Positions 1-8,124 of a DNA stretch of 64,000 bases are shown in pieces; the first letter of the stretch is position 1, and each line of letters begins with the position of its first letter. The stretch comes from Pelagibacterium xiamenense. GTDB lineage: Bacteria; Pseudomonadota; Alphaproteobacteria; Rhizobiales; Devosiaceae. The position numbers and the translations under genes are program-made. The stretch is from positions 806,001 to 870,000 of the forward strand of contig NZ_JAJOYS010000002.1 of assembly GCF_021166475.1 (NCBI RefSeq), in the 5' to 3' direction. The notes below the pieces were generated by a model that was given only the letters and a program-made list of their open reading frames with translations, had not been told where the DNA came from and searched no databases.

Positions 1-492
1 GTGTGCGCGAGACATGAAGAAGGGGCGGGATTCGGCGTCCTGCGGAATGCCCCAGATCTGTCCGTCGTAGCTCGAAACCTCGACGAGGTTGTCGTAAAGC
101 TGGTTGAGCGGCCAAACGTCGAAGTCCACATAGTCCTCGACCGGACGCAATATTCCCGCCTGAGCCCACGGACCGATGTCCTCGTGCCCGGTAACGATAA
201 TATTCGGCGCCGTGCCCGATTCAGCGGCAAGCGTTACGGCCTGCTTGAAATCGTCCCAGCCGCTCCAGACCTGCTTCTCGACCGTGATGTTCAGCTCTTC
301 GCCACGCACAGCAGCTTCGCGCTCGAGCAGATCCGCCGCCATCTCGATAGCGTCGACGCGGTAGTGAGAGGTATCGCCGGTCCCGCCGGACCAGACGGTG
401 ATCGTATAGTCTTCGGCCTGCGCGGCAACCGCGGTAGCCGAGAGGAGGGCGGCGGCCATCGCCACGGTAATTTTTCGCTTCATCGTAGTCAT
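1..492 (-). CDS. ABC transporter extracellular solute-binding protein (5' part only)
   Basis: The reverse strand is open from an ATG at 492 to the window edge, so only about the first 164 residues are present. The protein starts MTTMKRKITVAMAAALL, with a second in-frame ATG at 483. A hydrophobic core and an alanine-rich cleavage region ending AQAED make a clear signal peptide. The mature part reads YTITVWSGGTGDTSHY and then contains GTAPNIIVTGHEDIGPWAQ, the layout of family 1 sugar-binding proteins (extended N-terminal strand, then a 'PNI/PDI' segment). It should be a periplasmic ligand-binding component of a carbohydrate importer whose other genes lie left of the window. It is divergent from the GH127 operon and shares its upstream region. 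The ligand is unknown. Confidence 0.75.
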   Translation of the reverse strand, partial: MTTMKRKITVAMAAALLSATAVAAQAEDYTITVWSGGTGDTSHYRVDAIEMAADLLEREAAVRGEELNITVEKQVWSGWDDFKQAVTLAAESGTAPNIIVTGHEDIGPWAQAGILRPVEDYVDFDVWPLNQLYDNLVEVSSYDGQIWGIPQDAESRPFFMSRAH

Positions 493-774
493 CGATTGTC
501 AGCCCCTGAATGAGAGAAAATCAGCATTTTGCACGCGCGTGCAACGTAGTGTTAGCGGACGTATATGACGCGCATGTAACGGTCGGCGACTTTGACGGCT
601 TTGCAAAGCGTCGCCATCCGCCCGGTCGGGAAACGCACGTAGCCAGTACGGCTAACCCCCTGATTTTACTGATGCGGGACGGATTGAGTGAGAGCGGTGC
701 TGTAAGCGAGCGCTGATGACTTGATTCATGTCCCCCACCCCTTGAATGTCGAACGCACTTGTGTCATCGTTGTA

Positions 775-790
775 AGGAAAAGCTTTTCCT
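775..790. promoter_or_regulatory. Operator-like palindrome, distal copy
   Basis: AGGAAAAGCTTTTCCT is a perfect 16-bp palindrome. Its inner 14 bases recur exactly at 856-869. Perfect even-length palindromes of this size are typical LacI-family operators, and a LacI-family gene lies in the operon that follows (4013-5101). Assignment to that regulator is inference. Confidence 0.65.
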
Positions 791-855
791 AACCCGAAAA
801 TTCCGACCGGCAAGTGAAGTGAGGAGCGCTGCCACGGATTATCGGTCACAGCGAA

Positions 856-869
856 GGAAAAGCTTTTCC
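856..869. promoter_or_regulatory. Operator-like palindrome, proximal copy
   Basis: GGAAAAGCTTTTCC is the second perfect copy, centred 80 bp from the first and about 57 bp before the start codon at 926. The position suits repression by blocking polymerase. The pair could support looping or cooperative binding by the LacI-type regulator encoded at 4013. Confidence 0.65.
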
Positions 870-925
870 GAAACAGAATGAGGAGGAGCCGCATCACTTT
901 GGCTTGCGGCAAAGGGAGGACTAAA

Positions 926-2173
926 ATGGGTTTGCCCAGACTTTTGAAAGCGCCCCTCGGGGCGGCCTCGGTCGTCGCGCTGATGACCTCAAGCGTATTC
1001 GCTCAGGACCTGACGATGTGGGTCCGTGAAAGCGCTGCGGATCCCGGTCAACTCATGGTCGACTTGTGGAACAGTACCCACGACGCCCAGATCGAATTGA
1101 CCGCGATTCCCGACAACCAATTGGTCACCAAACTCGCGACCAGCGTGCGGGCCGGCGAGGCGCCGGATCTCATTTCGTTCGATCTGATCTACATGCCCGA
1201 CTTCATGCGCGCGGGGTTTCTGACCGATCTGACCGATCAGCTTCAGAGCGATCCGAACTATGAGACGCATATTCAGGCGTACAAGGATATCGCCACATAC
1301 GAGGACCGGATCTACGGCGTCGGCTTCACCCCGGACGTGTCGATCCTCGTCTGGAACAAGGAACTGTTCCGCGAAGCCGGGCTCGACCCGGAGGACCCGC
1401 CGGAAACCATTTACGAAATCCACGAGATGGCGACCCAAATCGGCGCGCTGGACGACGATACCTACGGGTTTTATTTCGCCGGCTCGTGCCCGGGCTGCAA
1501 CATCTTTGTCACCTCGCCGATCATGGTCGCCGGCGGCGCGGAAATCCTGCCCCGCAACGGCGAGGATGCCGCACTTGAAGGCGAGGCCATCCATGAGGTG
1601 CTCGATCAGTACCGGCAGATGTGGGAAGAAGGCCTCATACCCGAAAGCGCGGAAGTCGACGCTGGCGAAAATTTCGTTTCCGCCTTCACCACCGGCAATA
1701 TCGGCATCACCGGTTCGGGCGGCTTCCTGCTCTCGCTGATGGAACGCCAGTTCCCCGACTTCGACTATGGCGTGACCCTGCTCCCGGGCCTCGAACCCGG
1801 CCAGGTGAGCGGCTTCGTTGGCGGCGACGTCGTTGCAATCCCCGAGGGTTCTCCCAATGAAGAAACAGCCCGCGAATTCGTAAGCTGGGTGTTGAGCGAC
1901 GAGGCACAACTCGAGGGTCTTGCCAAGAATTCTATCCTGACGACCCGCACAGATCTCGCTGACAACGAGTATTTCCAGGGCAATGAAAAGGTGCAGGCCA
2001 CAGCGCAGGCACTGGAAGCAGGTTACGTGCCCTGGGTCTTCCACTTCGCAACCATGGTCAATTCCGATTCGAGCCCGTGGATCAACATGATTCAGCGCGC
2101 TGTCTTTGATGGCGAAGTCGAGAGCGCCATCGAGGATGCGCGCGCGAGAATGCTCGAAATCGCCAGCCAATAA
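926..2173 (+). CDS. Sugar ABC transporter substrate-binding protein (family 1)
   Basis: A 415-residue periplasmic binding protein, first gene of the GH127 operon. I chose the ATG at 926 because GGGAGGA lies just before it and the protein then opens with a clean signal peptide (MGLPRLLKAPLGAASVVALM, cleavage near VFAQD). The upstream in-frame start at 878 would add a charged, non-signal extension. Family features include DLTMWVRESAAD at the mature start, APDLISFDLIYMPDFMRAG, the GFTPDVSILVWNKELFREAG core, and the GNIGITGSGGF and FVGGDVVAIPEGSPNEE segments near the C-terminus. It should bind a small sugar or oligosaccharide and deliver it to the permeases at 2228 and 3100. With GH127 in the same operon, an L-arabinofuranose-containing oligosaccharide is the likely ligand (inference). 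Confidence 0.9.
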   Translation: MGLPRLLKAPLGAASVVALMTSSVFAQDLTMWVRESAADPGQLMVDLWNSTHDAQIELTAIPDNQLVTKLATSVRAGEAPDLISFDLIYMPDFMRAGFLTDLTDQLQSDPNYETHIQAYKDIATYEDRIYGVGFTPDVSILVWNKELFREAGLDPEDPPETIYEIHEMATQIGALDDDTYGFYFAGSCPGCNIFVTSPIMVAGGAEILPRNGEDAALEGEAIHEVLDQYRQMWEEGLIPESAEVDAGENFVSAFTTGNIGITGSGGFLLSLMERQFPDFDYGVTLLPGLEPGQVSGFVGGDVVAIPEGSPNEETAREFVSWVLSDEAQLEGLAKNSILTTRTDLADNEYFQGNEKVQATAQALEAGYVPWVFHFATMVNSDSSPWINMIQRAVFDGEVESAIEDARARMLEIASQ

Positions 2174-2180
2174 GGCCTTT

Positions 2181-2208
2181 GGCGCACCGGCGCTCCCGCC
2201 GGTGCGCC
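2181..2208 (+). promoter_or_regulatory. Stem-loop between binding-protein and permease genes
   Basis: GGCGCACCGGC and GCCGGTGCGCC form a perfect 11-bp stem around the loop GCTCCC, seven bases after the stop codon and followed by TTAATT rather than a long T run. Such intercistronic hairpins often protect the upstream message or partly terminate it, so that the binding protein is made in excess over the permeases. Comparable hairpins occur after the binding-protein genes at 16156 and 31279. Confidence 0.65.
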
Positions 2209-2227
2209 TTAATTGGGACAACCAGCC

Positions 2228-3103
2228 ATGCTCGCCACCAACAACAGACTCGTCGGCTTTCTCTATCTGACGCCCGCGCTCTTGTTCGTCGCGGTGTTCG
2301 TCTTCTATCCATTGAGCCAGCTCATCTACATCTCGATGACGAGCGAGTCGCTCTTGGGTGGCGGGCAGTTCGTCTGGTTCGACAATTACATCCAGGCCTT
2401 CACCGACAGGGATTTCTGGCGCTCGTTCTGGTTCACCGTCCAGTACACGGTAATCATCACGCCGATCCTGATCGGGCTGGGTTTTCTGCTCGCTCTGCTC
2501 GTTGCGGAGAACAGGCCGCTGGTGCAATTCACGCGCGGCGTTATCTTTCTGCCGGTCGTGATCGGTCTGGCGAGTTCCAGCCTGCTGTGGGTATGGCTTT
2601 TCGACCAACAGGTCGGGCTTTTGAACAAGCTTCTAGTCGATATCGGCGCGCTCGACGCGCCGATGGTCTGGTTCAACCGCGCGCATCTCGGGCTATTCGC
2701 GGTGATCGTCTCGGTCGTCTGGAAAATCGTCGGCTTCGGCATGATCATCATGCTCGCCGGCATGCAAACCATCGGCCAGGACATCGTCGAAGCCTCGATG
2801 ATCGATGGCGCGAGCTACTGGCAGCGGGTGCGCCGCATCATCGTCCCCCTAAGCTCGCGTTCGATCCTTCTGGCCACACTCATTAGCGCCATCGGCTCGA
2901 TGCTCGCTTTCGATCAGTTCTACCTGATGACCGGCGGCGCACCGCGCGGACAGACCTTCACGTCGGTCTATTGGATTTACCAGAACTCGTTCGTCTACTT
3001 CAAACTGGGCTATGGCAGTGCGCTTTCGATCATCCTGATGGTTGTCATCATGTGCGGTGCCGCCCTGCAGATCGCCATTCAACGCCGGGGTGAAGCCCAA
3101 TGA
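2228..3103 (+). CDS. Sugar ABC transporter permease (MalF/UgpA type)
   Basis: A 291-residue inner-membrane protein with about six hydrophobic segments, beginning MLATNNRLVGFLYLTPALLF. I prefer the ATG at 2228 over a TTG at 2213. The cytoplasmic EAA-type loop reads DIVEASMIDGASYWQRVRRI, the site that docks the ATPase subunits. Length and layout match the first permease of carbohydrate uptake systems. It ends in an ATGA overlap with the next permease gene, so the two are translationally coupled. It works with the binding protein at 926, the second permease at 3100 and the ATPase at 7036. Confidence 0.9.
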   Translation: MLATNNRLVGFLYLTPALLFVAVFVFYPLSQLIYISMTSESLLGGGQFVWFDNYIQAFTDRDFWRSFWFTVQYTVIITPILIGLGFLLALLVAENRPLVQFTRGVIFLPVVIGLASSSLLWVWLFDQQVGLLNKLLVDIGALDAPMVWFNRAHLGLFAVIVSVVWKIVGFGMIIMLAGMQTIGQDIVEASMIDGASYWQRVRRIIVPLSSRSILLATLISAIGSMLAFDQFYLMTGGAPRGQTFTSVYWIYQNSFVYFKLGYGSALSIILMVVIMCGAALQIAIQRRGEAQ

Positions 3104-3996
3104 CCGACATCGTTTCCGCACCAGATGTTACCACTGGCGGTATTGTCGAAGCCCGGCAGGTGGGGGAAACGGGAGCCCGACGCTACCTGGTGGGTGCGAT
3201 CTGTATCTTCATGATAACGATCATGCTCACCCCGCTGGTCCTGTCGTTCCTTGCCTCGGTCAAGACCCCCGAGGCGGCGAGCGCCGTTCCGCCGACCTAT
3301 TTCCCGAATGCGCTCAGCCTTGAGAACTATCTCACCGTCGCCACCTACCAGGCAGGTCTTTGGACATACGTTTCCAACAGCTTGATCGTCGCCTTCCTGA
3401 CGATCGCGCTCTGCCTCGGGCTGGCGGTTCCCGCGGGATATGCGCTTGCCCGCTACCGCATACCGTTCAAGGAGCTCTTTTTCCTCCTTTTGCTCGCGAG
3501 CATGATGATCCCCTACCAGGCGATGCTCACCCCGCTTTACCTGCTCTTTTCCGAGCTGCGGCTGACCAACAACCACCTCGGTCTCGCGATTATCCACACG
3601 ATCCTGCAGCTTCCTTTCTCGGTCTACCTGATGCGCAACAGCTTCGAAGGCATTCCCAAGGAACTTGAAGAGGCAGCCGTAATGGACGGGTGCTCATCGC
3701 TCCAGATATTGCGTCGTGTGTTCTTGCCGCTGGTCTTGCCCGGCATGGTTACCGTCGCTCTCTTTGCCTTCATCATGAGCTGGAACGAGTTCATCGCTGC
3801 TCTCGTCTTCATGAGCCGCGAAACCAGCTTCACGGTTCCCGTCATGCTCACCGGCGTTTCAACCGGCATTTTCGGCGTCGTCGACTGGGGTGCGCTGCAG
3901 GCTGGCGTCATCGTTTCGATCATTCCGTGCGTGCTGATCTACATCTTGTTGCAGCGTTACTACGTTTCCGGTCTGCTCTCGGGCGCAGTGAAATAG
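3100..3996 (+). CDS. Sugar ABC transporter permease (MalG/UgpE type)
   Basis: A 298-residue second permease, overlapping the previous stop by four bases. It has a cytoplasmic N-terminus of about 35 residues, then six membrane segments. The EAA loop is GIPKELEEAAVMDGCSSLQI, and the C-terminal YVSGLLSGAVK is characteristic of the MalG-like partner. It forms the heteromeric channel with the product of 2228. The operon continues with a LacI regulator 16 bases downstream. Confidence 0.9.
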   Translation: MTDIVSAPDVTTGGIVEARQVGETGARRYLVGAICIFMITIMLTPLVLSFLASVKTPEAASAVPPTYFPNALSLENYLTVATYQAGLWTYVSNSLIVAFLTIALCLGLAVPAGYALARYRIPFKELFFLLLLASMMIPYQAMLTPLYLLFSELRLTNNHLGLAIIHTILQLPFSVYLMRNSFEGIPKELEEAAVMDGCSSLQILRRVFLPLVLPGMVTVALFAFIMSWNEFIAALVFMSRETSFTVPVMLTGVSTGIFGVVDWGALQAGVIVSIIPCVLIYILLQRYYVSGLLSGAVK

Positions 3997-4012
3997 CGGA
4001 TCGGAAGCACCC

Positions 4013-5101
4013 ATGAGCAAGACCGAACAAGGCCGACCACCCGGCACAACAACCGAACGGACAGGCCACAAAGCGCCGACGATCCGCGACGTCGCGCGCG
4101 AAGCCGGCGTCAGCATCGGCACGGTCTCCAAGGCCCTCAATGGCGCCGGCGCCCTCAAGGCGGAAACCCGCGAGCGCGTCATAGGCATCGCCCGTAAAAT
4201 GGGGTTCCGGCCCAACGACCTCGCCCAATCGCTGCACCGTGGCCAGAGCTTCACCGTTGGGCTTATCTCCAATGACAGCTTCGGCCGTTTCACTATGCCG
4301 ATCATGGAAGGGCTCGAACGCGAGCTCGCCGCCGAACGCATCGCGGTCTTCATGTCCAACGCCACCGACGACCCCGAGCGCGAGCGCCAGCACATCGACC
4401 AACTGATGGGCAAACGTGTCGACGGCCTGGTCTTCACCGCCCGTCGCGCCGACCGGCGGCCCAGTCTGACCACCAACGTCGGGGACTTACCCCGGCTCTA
4501 CGTCTTTTCCCAGAGTGACGACCCCGACTCGTTTTGCCTGCTCCCTGACGACGAGGGCGGCGCCCGGCTCGCGACCGAACACCTGATCGGTCTCGGCTGC
4601 CGACGCGTCGCCCACGTCACCGGCCCCGAGCACTTCGAGGCCGTCCGGCTGCGCCTAAAAGGCTATCACGACGCACTCGACGCCGCGGGCCTTGATCCCG
4701 ATCCGTCCCGTATCATCAAGGGTGTCTGGTCCGAACAGTGGGGTCGCGAGGCTATCGGCATACTGTTTGCGGACCCGACGACCGCACCCGACGGCATCGT
4801 GTGCGGCAACGACCAGATCGGCCGCGGGGTTCTCGAAGCGCTACGCGACCTCAAGATCCCGGTTCCCGGCAGCGTGCGCGTTGTGGGCTTCGACAACTGG
4901 GACGTCATGACCGAAGCGGCCCGCCCTCGGCTCACCAGCATCGACATGAATCTTTACGACCTCGGCCGCGAGGCCGGCCGCAGGATCATCCGCATGATCG
5001 GCGGGGAAACCTTTAAGGGCGTGCTGCGGCTCCCGTGCACGCTTGTCGTGCGCGAAAGCTGCGGCGGCACACCGAATGAACACAAAGGGCAGGAGACATA
5101 A
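4013..5101 (+). CDS. LacI-family transcriptional regulator
   Basis: A 362-residue regulator lying inside the transport operon. After a 22-residue polar extension, the DNA-binding headpiece reads APTIRDVAREAGVSIGTVSK and then ALNGAGALKAETRERVIGIA, with the hinge helix before HRGQSFTVGLISND. The rest is a periplasmic-binding-protein-like sensor (VDGLVFTARRAD, DGIVCGNDQIGRGVLEALRD, VRVVGFDNWDVMTEA, LTSIDMNLYDLG). It probably represses the operon when the imported sugar or a hydrolysis product is absent. The paired GGAAAAGCTTTTCC palindromes at 775 and 856 are the natural candidate sites. Its position between permease and glycosidase genes implies autoregulation. The inducer is unknown. Confidence 0.9.
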   Translation: MSKTEQGRPPGTTTERTGHKAPTIRDVAREAGVSIGTVSKALNGAGALKAETRERVIGIARKMGFRPNDLAQSLHRGQSFTVGLISNDSFGRFTMPIMEGLERELAAERIAVFMSNATDDPERERQHIDQLMGKRVDGLVFTARRADRRPSLTTNVGDLPRLYVFSQSDDPDSFCLLPDDEGGARLATEHLIGLGCRRVAHVTGPEHFEAVRLRLKGYHDALDAAGLDPDPSRIIKGVWSEQWGREAIGILFADPTTAPDGIVCGNDQIGRGVLEALRDLKIPVPGSVRVVGFDNWDVMTEAARPRLTSIDMNLYDLGREAGRRIIRMIGGETFKGVLRLPCTLVVRESCGGTPNEHKGQET

Positions 5102-7006
5102 ATGCGCAAATACGCACCGGCGGATTTCACCAAGGTCGATCTTACCGGCAACTTCTGGCGCGAACGGCTGGAAACCGTCCTAACGCGCACTATCCCCAGC
5201 CAGTATGAAAAGCTCGGCAGTGAGGGGATTCTCGAATCTCTCGAACTCAAGGACCCGCCGCCGCCCCTACGTATCCCGCGCAATCACATGGGCTTCACCA
5301 CCCAGTTCTTCTGGGACTCCGACATCGGCAAATGGATCGAAGCGGCAGCCTACGCGCTGTCGCACCGCCGTGACGCCACCATCGAAGCCCAGATCGACGA
5401 GATTGTCGACAAGCTCGAAGCCGGCCAATGCGAAGACGGTTATCTCAACTTCTGGTATGTCGGCCACGAATTCGACAAGCGCTGGACCAATCTGCGCGAC
5501 CGTCACGAGCTCTATAATTGTGGCCACCTGCTCGAAGGCGCCATCGCCTATTTCCAGGCGACCGGACGGCGCAAAATGCTCGATGTGATGGAACGCTATC
5601 TCGACCACATCCGCGCAACCTTCGGCACTGAGACAGGCAAAAGACGCGGCTATCCCGGCCACCAGGAAATCGAGATCGCACTGGTCAAGCTCTACCATCT
5701 GACAGGCGAGAAAAAGCACCTCGACCTCGCCGCCTACTTCATCGACGAACGCGGCCGGCAACCGCATTATTTCGATATCGAAGCCGTTGAACGCGGCGAC
5801 GATCCCAACGCCTATGTATTTGGGACGCATGAATACAGCCAGTCGCACCTTCCTGTGCGCGAGCAGACCAAAGTCGTCGGTCACGCCGTTCGCGCGATGT
5901 ACATGTATGCCGCCATGGCCGATCTCGCCGCCGACCTGGATGATGATCAGCTCAGGAAAGCCTGCGAAACCCTCTGGAAGGACGTTACGACCACCCGAAT
6001 GTACGTCACCGGCGGCTTCGGCCCGTCTGCCTCCAATGAAGGCTTCACCACCGATTACGACCTGCCCAACGACACCGCCTATGCCGAGACGTGCGCCTCG
6101 GTCGCGATGATCTTCTGGGCCCAGCGCATGCTCAATATCGACCTCGACGGCCAGTATGGCGATATGCTCGAACTGGCTCTGTTCAACGGCGCCCTCTCAG
6201 GATTGAGCCGAGACGGCGAGCACTATTTCTACGAAAACAAGCTCGAAAGCGACGGTTCGCACCGGCGCTGGGAATGGCACCCCTGCCCGTGCTGCACAAT
6301 GAACGTCTCGCGCCTCGTTGCCTCGGTCGGTGGCTATTTCTATTCCACGGGACAGGACCTCATCGCAGTCCATCTTTATGGCGGCAATCACGCCGAACTC
6401 GACGTAAGCGGCCGCAAGGTCGCACTGACTGAAACGAGCAACTTCCCCTGGTCAGGTAAAATCAACCTCTCCGTCGATCCCGAGACCCCGGGCCGGTTCA
6501 CGGTCAAACTCAGAATTCCCGAATGGGCAAAGGGTGCAACGGCTTCGATCAACGGTGAGGTGGTCGACATCGCAGCCAATCTCGACAAGGGCTACCTCGC
6601 GATCACGCGCGAATGGGCGAAAGGCGACGTCATCACACTCGATCTCCCAATGGCGCCCGAGCGTATCTATGCCAACCCCAAGGTACGCATGGACCTCGAC
6701 CGCGTCACACTGCGGCGTGGCCCACTCGTCTATTGCCTTGAGCAGGTCGACAATCCCGATACCCCCGTCGCTCAACTCACCTTGCCCCGCAACGCGGCGG
6801 TGTCGGTTGAAGATCGTCTCGATCTCTTCGACGGCATCGTGGTGCTCAAGGCGGAAGGTAAAGCCACGAGAACCGAGGACTGGGCGGAAACCCTCTATCG
6901 CACTGCACCACCCCAGGAGAGTGCCACGACACTGACGGCCGTCCCCTATTACCTCTGGGCCAACCGTGAGCCTGGCCCCATGACGGTCTGGATCCGCGAA
7001 CACTAG
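5102..7006 (+). CDS. GH127 beta-L-arabinofuranosidase
   Basis: A 634-residue protein matching the GH127 (former DUF1680) beta-L-arabinofuranosidase family. It opens FTKVDLTGNFWRERLETVL and has the (alpha/alpha)6-barrel landmarks GYLNFWYVG, RHELYNCGHLLEGAIAYF, YVTGGFG and ETCASVAMIFWAQRML. The zinc/thiol site is visible: Glu329 and Cys331 in AETCAS, and Cys397-Cys398 in CPCCTMNVSRL. These correspond to the Glu/Cys/Cys/Cys set of characterised members, in which a cysteine is the nucleophile. There is no signal peptide, so it acts in the cytoplasm on imported oligosaccharide. The start abuts the LacI stop, with GGAG eight bases upstream. Known members cleave beta-1,2-linked L-arabinofuranose, including hydroxyproline-linked arabinosides; the exact substrate here is inferred. 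Confidence 0.92.
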   Translation: MRKYAPADFTKVDLTGNFWRERLETVLTRTIPSQYEKLGSEGILESLELKDPPPPLRIPRNHMGFTTQFFWDSDIGKWIEAAAYALSHRRDATIEAQIDEIVDKLEAGQCEDGYLNFWYVGHEFDKRWTNLRDRHELYNCGHLLEGAIAYFQATGRRKMLDVMERYLDHIRATFGTETGKRRGYPGHQEIEIALVKLYHLTGEKKHLDLAAYFIDERGRQPHYFDIEAVERGDDPNAYVFGTHEYSQSHLPVREQTKVVGHAVRAMYMYAAMADLAADLDDDQLRKACETLWKDVTTTRMYVTGGFGPSASNEGFTTDYDLPNDTAYAETCASVAMIFWAQRMLNIDLDGQYGDMLELALFNGALSGLSRDGEHYFYENKLESDGSHRRWEWHPCPCCTMNVSRLVASVGGYFYSTGQDLIAVHLYGGNHAELDVSGRKVALTETSNFPWSGKINLSVDPETPGRFTVKLRIPEWAKGATASINGEVVDIAANLDKGYLAITREWAKGDVITLDLPMAPERIYANPKVRMDLDRVTLRRGPLVYCLEQVDNPDTPVAQLTLPRNAAVSVEDRLDLFDGIVVLKAEGKATRTEDWAETLYRTAPPQESATTLTAVPYYLWANREPGPMTVWIREH

Positions 7007-7035
7007 ACCGTACGACAGCTGGAGGAGGCTTTCCC

Positions 7036-8124
7036 ATGCCGCATGTCGAACTCAAATCGCTCAAGAAGAACTTCGGCCTCGTCGAAGTGATCAAGGACCT
7101 CAGCCTCGATATCGAGGCGGGAGAATTCTGCGCCCTCCTCGGCCCCTCGGGCTGCGGAAAATCGACGCTCCTGCGCATGATCGCCGGGCTCGAAAGCGTT
7201 ACGGCGGGAAAGGTTATCATCAACGGCAATGACGTGACCCAAGTCCCGCCGGCCAAGCGACGCATCTCGATGGTGTTCCAGTCCTACGCGCTCTACCCCC
7301 ACATGAGCGTACGCCAGAACATCGGTTTCAGCCTCGACATCGCGGGCGAGCGTAAAGACGCGATCGCGGAAAAATCGGACAAGGTCGCACGCCTCCTCCA
7401 GCTTGAAGACTACATGGACCGAAAGCCCGCCCAGCTTTCAGGCGGCCAGCGACAGCGCGTCGCCATCGGCCGCGCGCTTGTTCGCGACCCGGAAGTCTTT
7501 CTCTTCGACGAGCCGCTCTCGAACCTCGATGCCAAACTGCGCGTCCAGATGCGCCTCGAACTCGCCAAACTCCACCAGGAATTGGCGACGACGATGGTCT
7601 ACGTCACCCATGACCAGATCGAAGCGATGACCTTGGCCGACCGGATCGTAGTGCTCGACCAGGGCCGCATCGCACAGGTCGGCGGCCCGCTCGATCTCTA
7701 CCATCGCCCGGAAAACAAGTTCGTTGCATCCTTCATCGGCTCGCCTGCGATGAATTTTGCCCCGGTCCGCGCGGATTTCCCATCCGAGCGCCAGGCCATG
7801 ATCACCTTCACCGGCAGCAACGCGGCAATCGCATTGCAGACCCGCGGCCCTGTACCATCGAGATCCGGTGACGATTTCGAGATCGGCATCCGCCCCGAGC
7901 ACATTGCCCCGTCCGAGCCGGGCGGTCCGAACGCCCACTTGGGCGGCCGAATCAGCATGCTCGAGCGTCTGGGCAATGCCACGATCCTCTATGTTGATAC
8001 GGCGGCAGGCGCGATGGTCGTTGAAGACGACAGTGAATCGGCGGCCCGCATCGGTGACAATGTCGGACTGCGCCTCGACACCGCCCGAACGCACCTATTC
8101 GACCCCGGGGGGCTGGCGGTTTAA
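7036..8124 (+). CDS. Sugar ABC transporter ATP-binding protein (MsmX/UgpC type)
   Basis: A 362-residue ATPase subunit. Walker A is [16 protein letters not shown], the signature motif is [15 protein letters not shown], Walker B is [16 protein letters not shown] and the switch histidine lies in YVTHDQIEA. The C-terminal third is the TOBE/regulatory domain of carbohydrate ATPases ([17 protein letters not shown]). GGAGGAGG precedes the start. It completes the transporter formed with 926, 2228 and 3100, and may serve other permeases because such ATPases are often shared. The stop codon abuts the stop of the convergent gene at 8125. Confidence 0.93.
   Translation: MPHVELKSLKKNFGLVEVIKDLSLDIEAGEFCALLGPSGCGKSTLLRMIAGLESVTAGKVIINGNDVTQVPPAKRRISMVFQSYALYPHMSVRQNIGFSLDIAGERKDAIAEKSDKVARLLQLEDYMDRKPAQLSGGQRQRVAIGRALVRDPEVFLFDEPLSNLDAKLRVQMRLELAKLHQELATTMVYVTHDQIEAMTLADRIVVLDQGRIAQVGGPLDLYHRPENKFVASFIGSPAMNFAPVRADFPSERQAMITFTGSNAAIALQTRGPVPSRSGDDFEIGIRPEHIAPSEPGGPNAHLGGRISMLERLGNATILYVDTAAGAMVVEDDSESAARIGDNVGLRLDTARTHLFDPGGLAV

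Larger units (their letters stand above)
493..925. promoter_or_regulatory. Divergent control region between two solute-binding protein genes
   Basis: This 433-base stretch has no gene I can support; short open frames within it have no recognisable content. It separates the minus-strand binding-protein gene (start 492) from the plus-strand one (start 926). It must therefore hold promoters for both directions. It contains two copies of an operator-like palindrome near the plus-strand gene, listed separately. The ribosome-binding sequence GGGAGGA lies just before 926. Confidence 0.6.

Noticed and set aside
989-2608. Minus-strand open frame of 539 codons
   Set aside because: Antisense to the sugar-binding-protein and permease genes; composition is typical of a high-GC shadow frame.
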